Notes: a model not told the origin generated them from the sequence alone. Numbered from the stretch's first letter, positions 1 to 11,560 are shown. The stretch: DNA of 64,000 bases from Micropterix aruncella (GCA_944548615.1 OX155972.1:1099854-1163853); one strand, 5' to 3'. Program-made: numbers and translations.

Positions 1-152
1 AAATGGATTTTGATGAAACTTTGCAATAATATATGTAGCTTACACATGAGAATAACACATAGGCTATAATTTATAAAGATATACAGTTTTCTATCATCAT
101 TATCTCAATTTTTCATCACCACGCGGGTGAAACCGCAGGGCGCAGCTAGTAT
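1..152 (+). repeat. 3' end of a common lepidopteran dispersed repeat (family R)
   Basis: The segment ends in a GC-rich tail whose core reads gggtgaaaccgcagggcgc followed by agctagt. I recognise this tail as the end of a very abundant lepidopteran repeat. Related 5'-type starts (agctgatgcccgcg, agctgacccg) occur near 56611 and 37981. The left part runs off the window, so the length is unknown. Confidence 0.55.
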
Positions 153-330
153 ACAATAAAAGCATGAATTATGAATTAAAGCTAATTATCGCATATTAGA
201 ATTCGTCAGTTGCTAGTAATATATAATTATATATAGATATAAAACTATTAAAGCATTAACATTAATTCGACAATAGCGTTGACTAAAGTGTGCTTTACAC
301 GGTAGACAAATAAAATTTGAAACAAAATAG
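152..330 (+). repeat. Dispersed repeat family S, copy 1
   Basis: About 170 bp that recur nearly unchanged at 24600-24765, beginning at atacaataaaagcatgaatt. At the second site the unit interrupts a family-A repeat. No coding potential is visible. The class is unknown. Confidence 0.6.
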
Positions 331-640
331 AGCTGAATCCTTGTACATGAGTATACATATAAGAACTACACTCACACAATCACTCGGTTTTCTTCTTCGG
401 GCATGTCAGCCCTTCGTGATATATCAACATGTAAAAGCAATATAAATATCCAGGTTTGCCGCTGTTGAACACAGCGTATTTATGTGCTGTCAGCAGACTC
501 CACCGACATTAGTTCGCGAAGACGGCTCCGCAAATAAATTATTTGATCGAGGTCGATTATAGTTATCCTGAACGAAGAGCCAACCCTTCGCTAGCTTGCT
601 AGGATTATCAAATCTACCCCGGATCAGCTTGAATAAATTA
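330..640. other. Unassigned; possible LTR-like stretch
   Basis: No open frame. It contains a TATA-like aatataaatatcc motif near 443, with moderately GC-rich sequence downstream, which is loosely reminiscent of an insect LTR. I found no paired LTR, primer-binding site or target duplication, so the class is not established. Confidence 0.2.
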
Positions 641-1065
641 ATAGTTATAAAAAAAAAACACTAAAACACGCATTTAGGCACAATCATACCCTTGGCGGTA
701 GCATGTAAGATACGACCGGCACGACCGTGGCTATGATACGATATTCTATCATGGAATGCCAGTGCCTATCTTCCGGCTTCATCATCAGACCTTGAAACCT
801 AATCGTGGTCAAAGTTCATTCCAAGACTTTTCTAACAAGTCCAAACACAGCTATGATACGATGTTCCATCATGAAGTTCCAGTTCATATCTTCCGACTCC
901 ATCATCAGATCAGTTAGACAGTACCATATTATTGTATTGTCATCAGAACTACATACAGCTGCCAATTTTCATGACGCTACGATCCTTGGAAGATGGTTGT
1001 TATTAGTTACCTTAGATTCCATTACATAGTTACATACCTAATAAAAGCGTGTTAGAAAGGAAGGT
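640..1065 (+). repeat. Dispersed repeat family A, copy 1
   Basis: It opens with ttaatagtt plus an A-run and a form of the aacacgctttt terminus, and closes with the inverted counterpart aaaagcgtgtt. The body is shared with 24410-25015 (minus), 30257-30595 and 47380-48925. A 74-codon open frame at 805-1029 recurs in other copies, but it follows repeat conservation rather than protein conservation, so I do not call it a gene. I recognise the family as widespread in Lepidoptera. Whether it is Helitron-like is not settled by these ends. Confidence 0.7.
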
Positions 1066-1231
1066 CGTGGTGAGCATTTCTCTATGCAATTAAAGGAAAA
1101 TATAGCCCACGTAATAAACTAGTAGGGTATGAGTAAGGATAGTATCCGTATTGCTTGAAAAATACGTTTTTTTTTAAAACAAAATGATATAAAGATTCTT
1201 ATGAGGATTCCATATATCTGCATTAGTTTCT

Positions 1232-1432
1232 TTATCTACCTCTCACAAATGAATTATACAATGTACGCATAACCCGGACACACTGAAAATGCTTTAGATT
1301 ACGAATAATGAAACCTAGCAACTTAAAAGAGGATCTGGACAAGTCAGTGATATGTCCATAAAGCTGAAAATCAAAGAGAACTCTTAGGTTCTTTATTTTC
1401 GCAACCCTAGCTTGCACATGATACATATCCAT
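1232..1432 (-). pseudogene. LINE reverse transcriptase fragment (C-terminal RT region)
   Basis: The 66-residue frame contains NLRVLFDFQL, followed by a segment resembling LGFIIRN and then TLYNSFVRG. This order is typical of non-LTR retrotransposon RT just before the thumb (jockey/CR1-type). It matches the residues that come immediately before the equivalent frame at 61544-62020, which starts YYAFVRSHLEYASQIW. It is 5'-truncated and decayed, with no catalytic YADD box present. Confidence 0.65.
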
Positions 1433-1439
1433 TCAACAC

Positions 1440-3140
1440 AAGCACATAAACAACTCTCCATAATTCCCAAGCACAAAACTACAAGTTTTAAGTGCAGTTT
1501 CTACTATAATTACTTCTTTATTTTGATTTTTACTTTTGTTTTCTTTATATTTTTTCATAAATTGTTATTGTGACTATTTGATGTTAATTATTGTAATTTT
1601 TATTTATTTCATTTTGATCAGTTGGATTAATTTTTGTTTTTCATTTTTGATTTTTTGATTTATTTCAATTTGTTTAACCGCAAAATTTCGGATAAAAAAA
1701 AATATGATTAAAAAACAACGGTGATAATTAGGGCATAGGGTCTGTAGGTGAAAAGTAGCAAATCACCTCCACAATCACACAAAAAATTGTGTCAATTTTT
1801 CTGCCAAACATCCTGTATTTACTTGCATTAGAGAGTTTTGCCTATTTACAGTTTTAATTTCTCGTTTTCTGTATATATTTTTTTTGTATAGCCTGCTGCA
1901 AATATCTATTTTTCAAGCAATGGCGAATTTACTTTTCTGTTTCTCTAGAGCCTTATGGATGATGATACTCATTTCTAAATAATAAAGAGGATGGTCGAGA
2001 GTACGCATCCATGGCGGACGCCTTTTTTATGTTAGACAGTTGATGACTGTATCACGATTCTCAAATGTGGACGAGTCCGAATGTGTTCTGCAATGACAAA
2101 CAATCTGGGCCAATAATCAATTTGGTTATCGTAATCGGTAGCCAGTGGCAAAGTAAAAGGCTGGTAGGCCAATGATATTGTTGTGCCATCAGGCTGACAG
2201 GCCATTAGGCCGCGCGCTCACTTCCATTAGCAGGTTAATCAATCAGTGAACGCCGCCCCTAATGAGCGTCTTCGACGGACGCACTATAGCGTGGGGATGC
2301 GTGGCGTGAGCGGAACGGTTTGATACTTCGGTTTTTGAAACGAGATATCCGACGAATCTTATTGTAATAACCAATATAAAGAAAAGGTTAAGGACCGAGT
2401 ACATCAGAAGAAATAGAAGGGGGAGAGGGTGGCGATATCGATATCACTTGCGAATAACAATCGAGATCAAATGAAATATTTAAGGAGCACTAATATATTA
2501 TGTAATGAAAAGAAGAATGTTATAAGAAAAAGGTTTTTGTTCTTTTTGGAATGATTACTTGTTCCATTTGTTTACACAATTTTATGGTGTTTTTTTGTAT
2601 CTTTTGATTTAATAATAAATTTTGCTGTGATTCACTTATTTTAATTTCATTAAAAAATGGTACTAATAATAGATGAGTTTTGAAAACCAGTTTAAGGGAT
2701 ATTACTGTGGATAACCCTAATTTGCAGCGTGTTTAGTTGTATTGCATAGTCTTTTGCTAGTCTCAATTTCAATTTTTACTTATGCGTTTTATATATTTTT
2801 TGTATCGACAGCTGTAAACAAATGCTGTATTATTGCGAGTAGAGAATAATAAACGAGTAGAGAAGTTAAGTTGAATAGCAAAATAGCTTTGGGAGAAAAG
2901 CAGGTGGAATATTTGTCTTAAAGTAACGCTTTACTTGATTTGGATATTTATATATACTGATCAAATATAACAAATGTATTATTTTTATTATTTGTTGAAT
3001 TATGGGGTTTTCATAATCGATCACTATTTATCAAAAAACTATTGATAATCGATGTTATTATAGATATCCAAATGAATGCATGATAACCATGCTTTTTCTA
3101 TACGTTGGACGGCTGGAAATCTACAGCTATGCTGAATCGT
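1440..3140. other. No gene recognised; AT-rich, T-rich stretch
   Basis: Very T-rich from 1500 to 1690. A somewhat more GC-rich patch lies at 2100-2330. Neither holds an open frame over 60 codons or a motif I can name. This is probably old repeat debris. Confidence 0.3.
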
Positions 3141-3144
3141 TTGT

Positions 3145-3587
3145 AGTCTAAATAGTATTTGTATATAAGATTTAAAAAGTTTAGGGCATGAAATGCTATT
3201 TTACAATATTGATGGGGTTTTTTTTTAATATATGCTTCAGGCGTTTTAGTTTTAAGTTGACTTTTGAAACGGTATTATTTCCAAATTATGTTGGAATTTA
3301 ATTAGTGGATAATTTAACATTTCTTTTTTTATATTTTTTTGTTTTGTTTTTTTTTTTATTATTTTCTTTTTTTTATGCGATTATTTTTTTATTTTTGTTT
3401 TATTCTGTTATGTGTTTTAATTTGACACTATTTATATTTCTACTATGGTTTTTCATTTTGAAATTTAGCTAATATGTAATTTATCTAATATGTATTTTTT
3501 CTTGACGATTTCACCAGATTATGTATCTTTGTTGTAGATATCTAGTCTTTTTTTGAAAATAAATGATGATTATGATTATGAATAGCT
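3145..3587 (+). mobile_element. 5'-truncated LINE 3' UTR (same family as 4190-5275)
   Basis: Reads 5'->3' from agtctaaatagtatttgt to a tail of imperfect gat/tat triplets at 3563-3587. The reverse complement recurs at 4190-4632, where it is joined to RT coding sequence, so this is the 3' UTR of that LINE in the opposite orientation. Homology begins exactly at the loop of a hairpin present in the longer copy. Confidence 0.75.
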
Positions 3588-3690
3588 GTTAGTTTCGCCA
3601 GACAATACTATCAGGGTCACCTGCATGTCGCCGGCATAGAAGGGTTGCCAAAGTATTCTATGACATTAATCAACCTAATAATATATTATA
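3588..3690 (+). repeat. Dispersed repeat family J fragment
   Basis: The phrase gtttcgccagacaatact and a following cacctgcatgtcgccggc recur, reverse-complemented, at 21380-21470. A diverged relative lies at 17050-17120. No coding content. Confidence 0.5.
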
Positions 3691-3827
3691 CAATTAATGC
3701 ATGTAGCGAACGATTTTATCTGGCAAATAAGACCACGTCATACAGTAACAGCTGTTAGCGGTGTCCTGGGCTTCGTTGTCATTATTATCCACGGGTTTCA
3801 ACTTTTCTACAGGATATTATAATCATC

Positions 3828-4027
3828 TTTTTTTTTTACTCACAAGGAATATGCCTTTTCGTGGAACCGCCTTGTTGCCTATTGGCACCATCTTCTAGGT
3901 GGGCATTTGTAGCATCACGCAGTCAAACACTTAGGCGGTCACCCATCTCAGTATTGACCGCACCCGCCGCTGCTTAACTTCGGTAACAATGAGGAGAACT
4001 GGTGTCAACGGGGTTACAAACGCTACA
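3828..4027 (-). mobile_element. 5S rRNA-headed SINE (SINE3-like)
   Basis: On the minus strand, 4027-3907 (121 nt) resembles insect 5S rRNA. It carries ACCGAAGTTAAGCA (box A region) and GATGGGTGACCGCCT (box C region) at the expected spacing. Its ends TTGTAGC and GCTACAA pair as helix I would. The length equals that of 5S rRNA. A ~65-nt non-5S body follows and then an A-run (3829-3838), which is the layout of a 5S-derived SINE. Several internal positions differ from 5S rRNA, so it is not a functional rRNA gene. The alternative is a 5S pseudogene copied with flanking sequence. Confidence 0.75.
3907..4027 (-). ncRNA. 5S rRNA-like pseudogene/pol III promoter head
   Basis: This is the 121-nt 5S-like part of the SINE. 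Box A and box C elements are conserved, so RNA polymerase III transcription through TFIIIA-type internal control is plausible. The 3' helix and loop E regions are diverged. Confidence 0.65.
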
Positions 4028-4189
4028 AAATACAGACTATCTGAGATGGTCTGCCTACATACTATTATATCTCAGTAAGTGTCAGTATAATTTAAAGATA
4101 TCTCCTACCAATATTTTAAGATAATTCCACCAAAATAAGTTTTTTCTTTCCTATTCATAAAAGTATGTTTATTTTACTGATTAATCATA

Positions 4190-5275
4190 ATAATCATAAT
4201 CATCATAATCATAATTTATTTTTCAAAAAATACTAGATATCTACAACAAAGATACCGAATCTGGTGAAATCGTCAAGAAAAAATACATATTAGATAAATT
4301 ACATATTAGTTAAATTTCAAAATGAAAAACCATAGTAGAAATATAAATAGTGGCAATAGTGTCCAATTAATTTCATAACAAAATAAAATAAAAAATAATC
4401 GCATAAAAAAAAATATAAAAAAAAAACAAAACAAAAAAATATATATTAAAAGAAATGTTAAATGGTCCACTAATTAAATTCCAACATAATTTGGAAATAA
4501 TACCGTTTCAAAAGTCAACTTAAAAACTAAAACGCCTGAAGCTTATATAAAAAAAATCCTATCAATATTGTAAAACAGCATTTCATTCCCCAAACTTTTT
4601 AAATTTAATATACAGATACTATTTAGACTCTAGTCTAAATAGTATTTGTATATTAGAAAGCAGGTGAGGATGCCAATTTTGTTTTTATAAAACTCTCGAA
4701 AAATGTTAACTCCAGAAGTCTATTTTGGAGTGGGAGGCAGTTAAAAAGCTTAAAACTAACGTAATTGAAGGACTTTTGAGTCTGTGTTAGATGCACTCTG
4801 GGAAGGGCAATATTTAACCGGTGGCGGGTGTCATGGGTGTGCTGATCACCATTTAGTTCACGTTTTGTGACGTTGGTTCTCGCATCAATTAAACACCGAA
4901 GAATATATTCAGCTACCATAGTTAATATTTTATATTGTTTAAAGTACGAAACGCAGTCAGTATTTCGCGCTAGTCCCGCGATGGCTCTTACTGCCTGCTT
5001 TTGGAGTACAAATATTCGAGAGCTATCAGTGGAGTTTCGCCATAGAATTATGCCGTAGGCCATTTTCTAAGGGAAGCAGGCATGATATGCTGAGAGGGAT
5101 GCAGATTCTCCAGCTAAGTATTTAATTTTGCGCACAGCATATATCGCAGACGAGAGGCTACTACTAAGTTGATTTATGTGCGACTTCCAGTTTAATTTAT
5201 TGTCAATCACAAGACCAAGAAATTTGAATCCTTGCTTAAACTTATTTGGTCGTTTTGAACTAATCGGGTGGGCAA
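4190..5275 (-). mobile_element. 5'-truncated non-LTR retrotransposon (LINE), RT C-terminus plus 3' UTR
   Basis: Coding runs from about 5275 (FKFLGLVIDNKLNWKSHI, typical RT thumb) through a frameshift near 5065, then MAYGIILW and IFVLQKQAVRAI, ending at 4653. This order (FLGV-D-LW-HI / YGI-LWG / LQKRAVR / TRH-LPR) is characteristic of CR1/jockey-group LINEs. The 3' UTR continues to a tail of degenerate TAA/TCA triplets near 4190-4217. The frameshift and the missing catalytic RT make it a dead copy. The UTR is shared with 3145-3587. Confidence 0.85.
4653..5063 (-). pseudogene. LINE RT C-terminal fragment (136 codons)
   Basis: The longest open part of the LINE at 4190-5275. Its C-terminal half has DTRHRLNIALPRVHL and FKLFNCLP, the post-RT motif seen in several other LINE tails in this window (14716, 32432, 42769, 10953). 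It would not encode an active polymerase because the palm domain is absent. Confidence 0.8.
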
Positions 5276-5479
5276 ATAAAATTTGTGGATAGTAATATAA
5301 CGTGTCTCTATTTTAAAATAATTAATCAAATGAACGATCAAGAATAACTGATCAATCTATATTCAATCAAGCTCAAGTACAGTGCGTCAATGTTTTTTTA
5401 CCACTACAATTCAATATTAATAAAAGACGTGTTAATCGAAGACTGACAAGCAGAAAGCTCCCTAGCTTCTTATTGAGAT

Positions 5480-6420
5480 GTTTAAACAGTTACCCGGAGA
5501 AAGATATTCAAAAAGATTTTTGGGTAACAACCATTGTCGACACTTTAATCGATAACTGTTTTTGCAAGGTGCCCAAAAGTTTCCTTCACCAAAATTTCTG
5601 TTTTTACACGACTGCCCGAAAGGAGTGGTATGTCTTTAAGATTCATCTATGTATGTTTTCCGTTTCTTTATTCCACGATAACTTCTATACGCTTGAACCT
5701 ATTTAGAAGTGTGTCATATTGTTTGAATCGTTTTTTTCCACCCGAGGGTCATAGGGTACGTGCCGTGACCCCTTTCTCTCATATTAGGAGAAAGCTGCGT
5801 CTTTAATATAAATCGCCGTGTTCAGCGGTGCGTGTTGACATTCATCATTTAGCAGTTTAGTTCCTTTTTTCGTTTTTTATTTTTTCGGCCATCAGTAATA
5901 GGTATATCCAGTAGGCCAGTAAGGAAAAAATATTTTGGAATATAAATTTACCAAAATATACAAAATATATATATTAACTATTACACTTCACAGAATATTG
6001 TCGATTTTTAAATAACCGTTTTTGGTTTTTACGAATTTATTCCAATGCACATTTTGAAAAATTATAAAACTACGGAATTGTACTCGGAAAAAATCCAATA
6101 TGTATTATTGATAAAACCCTATTTTTTTATTTCACCATAATCTCCAAACATTTAATACTAATTAGAAGTGTGTGATATTGTTAGAATTTGTGTATCATCT
6201 CGAGAGTCATAGGGTACCTAAACTGTCCAAATGTCAAAAAAATCTTGTCTAAATGTCAACATGTCAAAAAATACCATAAATATATCGTGTTTAGTGTCAA
6301 ATGAAAGGTCTCATTGAGTACCGACATTCCATAAATATACATCTATCTATATGGATAAATACATAAATCACAAATATTTCTTAAAAAAAACCGTAATAAT
6401 TTTTTTTTATTAAAAATATA
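5480..6420 (+). repeat. Dispersed repeat family D, copy 1
   Basis: It starts around tacacgactgcccgaaaggag and includes the boilerplate gtcatagggtac and caaatgaaaggtctcattga. The same order recurs at 21480-22330 and 43437-43570 plus 44565-45000; a reversed scrap lies at 53763-53850. This is an abundant lepidopteran repeat of about 0.8 kb. I see no functional gene in it. Confidence 0.6.
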
Positions 6421-6523
6421 AATATTTATTATTATTTTTTCAATTTATTTTTTCAATTTATTTTATTTCCAAAAAAATCTTAACAGATTGTAGAAACTTA
6501 ATATTTAGGTACATTTAAATTAC

Positions 6524-7540
6524 TTTATTTTATTTTATTTTATTTTATGTTATTCTGGAACCAAACAGAACTACATACAATGCAATAAAAACCTATTTAA
6601 AAGTGACAAAAATCCATTAATGTGATTCCGAATATAAAGTATACAAAATGAACGCAATATAATTACAGTATATTAGTTCGTTTTTACAATATTTAAATTT
6701 ATCACCACGTACATACAGTTACTTCATTATTGCTTTTAGGGCATCCAAATCATTTTTAAGATTTATTTACTAAAACCACAAATTAAAATAATTGATAAAA
6801 ATAATCAAGAAATTAAAATCAGAAAGTCAGAATAATTAAAAAATGCTACTTAAAATTGTCAAAAAAATGACCAAAAAATTTGAAAAATTATTTAAAATTA
6901 ACAAACTCATCGATCGAGTAAAAAGCTTTGTCTAATAAGAATTCTTTAAGTAACTTTTTGAATAAGCTTTCCACATAGTTTTTAAACTTTCTGGTAGCCT
7001 GTTAAAGTAATATGGCCCTGAGTATTTTTTGTCTTGCCTTGCTGTGTTTAGTTTAATACATGGTATAAAAATGTTTAATTTATTTCTCGTATTTTTAGTA
7101 TGTGTATCTGAAAACTTTTTATAATGTGTTTCTTTATTCTTAAAAAACTCAGTTGTGAGGTTAAGGTGAGGATTCTTAGCCTTTTAAAAATGGGTCGACA
7201 TGACTCTTCCCTTTTCACCTTTGCAATTATTCGCACTGCTCTCTTTTGGAGTATAAATATGGGTTCCCTATGACAAGCATAACAATTTCCCCAGATCGTA
7301 ATGGCATAACTTAGGATAGCTTCAATATAGCTGAAATAAACATTTCTTGTTTGCAATTCATCCAAAGACCTTCTTACAATACTTAAAGCATAACATGCCC
7401 GACTTAACCTACTTTCGAGGTTTTCACAGTGAAAGTTCCATTTCAAAAGTTCGTCGACATGAACACCTAAAAATCTAGTACAATGAGTTTGAGGAATGGC
7501 AGTGTTATTTATTGAAAGTATTATTGTTATTATTGAACGT
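6524..7540 (-). mobile_element. 5'-truncated LINE with (AAAAT)n tail
   Basis: Coding starts upstream of 7446 (TRFLGVHVDELLKW) and is open to 7075. Beyond that stop, other frames give GPYYFNRLPESLK and then FYSIDEFVNFK, so the ORF carries at least two frameshifts. The 3' UTR ends in a TTTTA repeat (plus-strand reading) at 6524-6548, the element's tail. The RT thumb and C-terminus are of CR1/jockey type. 5'-truncated and inactive. Confidence 0.8.
7075..7446 (-). pseudogene. LINE RT thumb/C-terminal fragment
   Basis: 123 codons with AILSYAITIWGN, IFILQKRAVRIIA and FKRLRILTL in order, which are the YGI-WG and LQKRAVR motifs of non-LTR RT. It belongs to the LINE at 6524-7540. No catalytic residues are retained. 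Confidence 0.8.
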
Positions 7541-7641
7541 ATTGTTATTTATTGAAAGTATTATTACAAATACTTGATTTATCCTCCAGCCTTCGTCCTC
7601 CGTCCTCTACCTTGGTTTCCTACTAATGGTAGTTTTATATT

Positions 7642-7929
7642 TTGAAGAAATTGGGTAGTCTGGCTGGTAAACAAGTAACGGCCTTTATGCGCGAAATCCA
7701 AGCTTCCGACGTCCAAAAAACATATAAAAATGCGGAAATTGTACACCCGTTGGAGAGCTTCGTTGTAACCAAAACGGCAAGGTTAACTAGGCAGAATTTA
7801 ACAGGAAAAATAAGATTTACTCACCGAACAATCTGGAGAGCAAAGGACAAATCTGTTTGGAAAATAGTCAGGCCCGTTCACTTTACCACTATCTCACCTT
7901 ATATTGATCAATATAACTTGACAAATTGA
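7642..7929 (+). other. Unrecognised open frame, 95 codons
   Basis: Starts with a TTG codon; the first ATG is at codon 16. Composition is basic and protein-like, with few low-complexity runs. I recognise no domain, signal peptide or membrane segment. It lies between a LINE and another unrecognised frame at 8344, so both could be pieces of one decayed transposon or host exon. A chance open frame cannot be excluded. Confidence 0.2.
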
Positions 7930-8343
7930 TCCTGACACAGAAGGATTAACACATAAATCATGAAGGAGAGGATAAAATTATTGATGAGAGCTCAGATAGG
8001 CTAGCAATATATACTGATTGTTTAAAAACAAAGTAAGGGATTGCAGAGACTTTATACTCGTAAAATATGATACTAAATTTGAGTAAAACATTTGGCCTTA
8101 ACGCAATAATTTTTTAAATTAAAGTATTGGGTATAATTATGGCTGCTGGTAAGGTTAAAGAGGATGCATGTAGCATGTGCAAACCTACGCATTTTACAGG
8201 TAGCAGATAGGTTATCTGTTATAACACTCAAGAGCCATATGCAGACATTATGGGTGTGTTAGTTACAACAGGTGACCCGTTACCACAGGGAGTTATTACT
8301 ACATCGAGTTATTTTTTCTCCCATGGAGTAAACTCAAAAAACT

Positions 8344-8715
8344 TTGCGGATAATACAACCCACAAGGAAGAGGACCCACTGGGTTGCTTTCGATCCCTTA
8401 CTAGCATATTTGGATGGAATTCTCCGTCCTACAGTCTGGTCACAAATTCGTAGATGCTTGCGCGGCTTCTATATAATGTTAGATGTAATTCAGTTCCAAT
8501 TTTTCGTGGCGCCCTTTGCTCGACAATATCACACAGGTGACACACCACTCCCACGGATCTATAAGTCGAATGCTATAGCTCTTAAATGTATGTGGCTGTC
8601 AAAAATCATCATTGACAACAGCTTTGTTAGGGTATGTTTTGTCATGGTTCAGAAAGGGTATCTTAATCCAGACCTTGGATGTTTTCATTTCATTTTTAAA
8701 ACAACAAATGGCTAG
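8344..8715 (+). other. Unrecognised open frame, 123 codons
   Basis: One of the longer open frames outside a recognised repeat. It contains several hydrophobic stretches and aromatic residues, but no motif I can name. The overlapping 8250-8453 frame is an alternative reading. It may be related to the frame at 7642. No splice context could be established. Confidence 0.2.
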
Positions 8716-9116
8716 CAGAATTACTGTAGGTGCTATAGCATTCTTTAAATCAAATCATCATAATACTTCTCAGTGAAACGTTTCCAAAAAGCATTGTTAT
8801 AATATATTATGAACCTAAACGAATTCGAGAAAAAGCGCTGCATTTTTTTACACTTAAATAATATAGTTAATTACGAACATGGCTTACAGTAAATCCCTTA
8901 CAGTGATAACAGACTGATTAATTATTTTGTTCGTTTTATTTTGTGCTTTTAGTGATGTAGGTCACCGTATTTTAAAAACATTAGTTCCAAACAAGATTCG
9001 AAATAAATTCAGAAACGACCAGATAGGACTTTTCAATTATTGTGACATATTACTAGCTGATCTGTTATTTATTTATAGATTGATAGTTCAATATTTCGAA
9101 ACTGACGAGTTCCGAA

Positions 9117-9350
9117 TTTATTATTATTATTATTATTATTAGTCCTTAGATACACTAGCAGCTTAAAGCTGATGCTTGCCCATCGAAGTTTGGAGTGGTG
9201 GTGCACTTTGATTTTTTTTTTGTTTTTTTGTAAAGGTTGTTGAGTCTGTTTTTAAAACTGTTCACGGAAGCTGCACCAATAACGTCCTCTGGAAGTCTGT
9301 TCAACACGCCGACTACACGGTTGGATATAAAGTGTTTGTCCAACAAGTGT
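9117..9350 (-). mobile_element. CR1-like LINE 3' end with (TAA)n tail
   Basis: The minus-strand frame 9346-9155 carries FISNRVVGVLNRLPEDV and VNSFKNRL and ends in GQASALSC, a C-terminus I associate with CR1-like LINEs. It is followed by a trinucleotide tail at 9117-9142. Strongly 5'-truncated. Confidence 0.75.
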
Positions 9351-9359
9351 TATGTCCAA

Positions 9360-10720
9360 CATGAACACAGCACTAGACAGATACAAAATGAACGGCTACT
9401 CCCTTGAATTGGCTAAGATTGAATTGGCTAATCCCTCATATATTCAACAAAATTCCTCTAAATTTAAAAACTTATAAAAAATGTGAAAAAAAAACAAAAA
9501 AATAAATAAATAGTTAGCCTCAAAATAAGTGAAAGTGGAACACACGTGTAAATGATACGAATAAGATTCATATTTTATTTTATTAGCATTAAGTAAGTTC
9601 ATCTTTTTATGTAAATATTATCAAGGGGGTGGCTTTCTGTGCCGACTAATCCTTACTAATGTAGCAGATAATGCAGCAGATATATTAAAATATGGTCAAA
9701 ATGGCCACTAAAGTTGCACTGAAAGTCACTCTATCATAATCTCCAGAAGGTAAGCCTTAGGCTTGGCTGGATTTTATACAAATCTGTATTAAAAAAAATG
9801 GGTTTTAAATTTTAAAAAAAGGTACTTACAAAATCGTGTTTTTATTAGTTTTTGAAAGTATTATTTTATTTCATAAAATTATTATTTATGCGACAGAAAG
9901 GATAAATAATATTTTTTTGCAAGTGCTTTTAAGTATAATACCTCAAAAGTAAAGCAACGACCTATGTCCCCATTTTAAATTATTGAATGTCTATATATCA
10001 TACAAAGCGATAAGAAATGAAATAATCGATCAATATTTTTTATAAACACACATACCAATAAAAATAAGACATAATCAACACCACACCTTTTGGTTTGTTT
10101 ATTTGTGTGTTTTTTCGTGTGTTATTCTGACATGTCACTTTGAGAGGTAGACGCATGTGATCCCATTTAGCCGTTGAGGCGGCTCTCGAGTCCATTATAA
10201 CTCAATTGTGTTTTTGCGTGTCCTCTGCCCGACTAAACACGCTGTTTGAGCGGGCTTTTAGCTCTTAATTCGACTTTGATGCTCTTAAAATGGTCCACGC
10301 CCATAAGCGGCAGGGCCGGATCAGGATAACGTACCTGATGAAGCTGGAATCAATATGGTTGACGTGAAAATATTTTTTATTCTGGATACACAAAAGAATA
10401 GCCAAGAAAAGACATAGAACTTTTTATCTTCATGTCTTCTTTCTAAACAATACTAAATATACTTACTGAATACAGTCATTCGAAACATGCCAACAAATTA
10501 CATTAGAGACACATTAGGTAATAATTTTTTAATCATTTTAAAGAAGAAACAATTAGTAGGCAGAAAAGGAATTATTCAAAGCTTTAATCCAAAGAATAAT
10601 ATTATAGAAATTATTTCAAAATCCCTAAAGAAGGCGAGTCTTAAAAAGTTATTTCAGTAGGCTTAAAATCCTGACCTATCCAACTCTATACGTGTTAAAA
10701 TGCATTAAATTGATTATAAA
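9360..10720. other. No gene recognised
   Basis: Mostly AT-rich sequence. A moderately GC-rich patch at 10130-10340 has no open frame and no match to other repeats in the window. Confidence 0.3.
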
Positions 10721-10725
10721 AACAT

Positions 10726-11360
10726 AAAGTAAAAGTAAAAGTAAAAGGTATTTATTTCCAATACAACCATACAATTGTGTAGGAATGACAGTAATTAATC
10801 TTAAACTAGTTACTCAATTTAGACAAGAGATGATATATAATATATAGCTTTAAACTTACCAATTTACAAAAACATAGACTATATGATAACAGTTTACAAC
10901 AAAACAATTAACGGTAAATAATATGTATTAGATTAAATGGGTAGATACGATGCTATGTATTTTCAAAATATTTTAAGAAGTCGTTATGGGCATACATGTT
11001 GATTTTAAGCAGATAGACTCGGATGGATCTCTTGAAAATATCGATGTTTTTAATTGCTTTTAATCTTTCGGGCAATTTATTGAAAAGTTTGAGGCCTAAG
11101 AATCGACTAGTCGCCTGGAACTTGGCAGTACGTGCTACGAACGGTTGGAGATACAGGGTTTTATTCCTGGTGTCATGCCGATGTACTTCCTCGTGGGATA
11201 TTGCCGAGCTCTTATTGCAATAGAATTCGCAAAAAGCTTCTTGAGCAAAAATCGCATATACGGTCAATATCCCTAGTTTTTGGAAGTGTTCACGACATGT
11301 TATGCTGCGGATAAAATCAGATGCCCATAGCTATTTTACCAGAGGGAGAAATAATCTGTT
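10726..11360 (-). mobile_element. 5'-truncated LINE with a TTTTAC-type tail
   Basis: Frame 11267-10953 includes HDTRNKTLYLQPFVART and LGLKLFNKLPERLK, then FKRSIRVYLL, the usual post-RT C-terminus. Upstream in the same frame, CREHFQKLGILT continues the RT thumb to about 11340. The plus strand shows aaaagtaaaagtaaaag at 10730, the reverse of the element's repeat tail. Inactive. Confidence 0.8.
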
Positions 11361-11414
11361 TCTTCCATGTCCAAAACTAGAACTTTTTAAAAGTGATCCG
11401 AACTACCATGGAAT

Positions 11415-11560
11415 GATACATTACATTACATTACATTTACGTCATGTCCAATCGGCGGCTAAAAACCGCTCGTGGACGTGTCAAAATATTTGTCTTTTAA
11501 GTAGTAAGTCTCATTACTACTTTAATTTCTACATCTCTACATCGATATTGTACCGCAAAA
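11415..11560 (-). mobile_element. LINE family C, short 3'-end copy
   Basis: Begins (plus reading) with repeated ttaca units and then matches the 3' UTR of LINE C at 14271 and 35148, with about 15% divergence by eye. This is a very short 5'-truncated insertion. Confidence 0.65.

Noticed and set aside
805..1029. Frame repeated at 805, 30343 and 47963 as a conserved small protein
   Set aside because: It follows the family A DNA repeat; stops and indels occur freely between copies.
640..1065. Calling family A a Helitron
   Set aside because: The inverted subterminal 11-mers and lack of a convincing TC...CTRR plus 3' hairpin leave the class undecided from this window alone.
3907..4027. Functional 5S rRNA gene
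   Set aside because: Many substitutions outside the internal promoter, no terminator T-run immediately after, and an attached SINE-like body with A-run.
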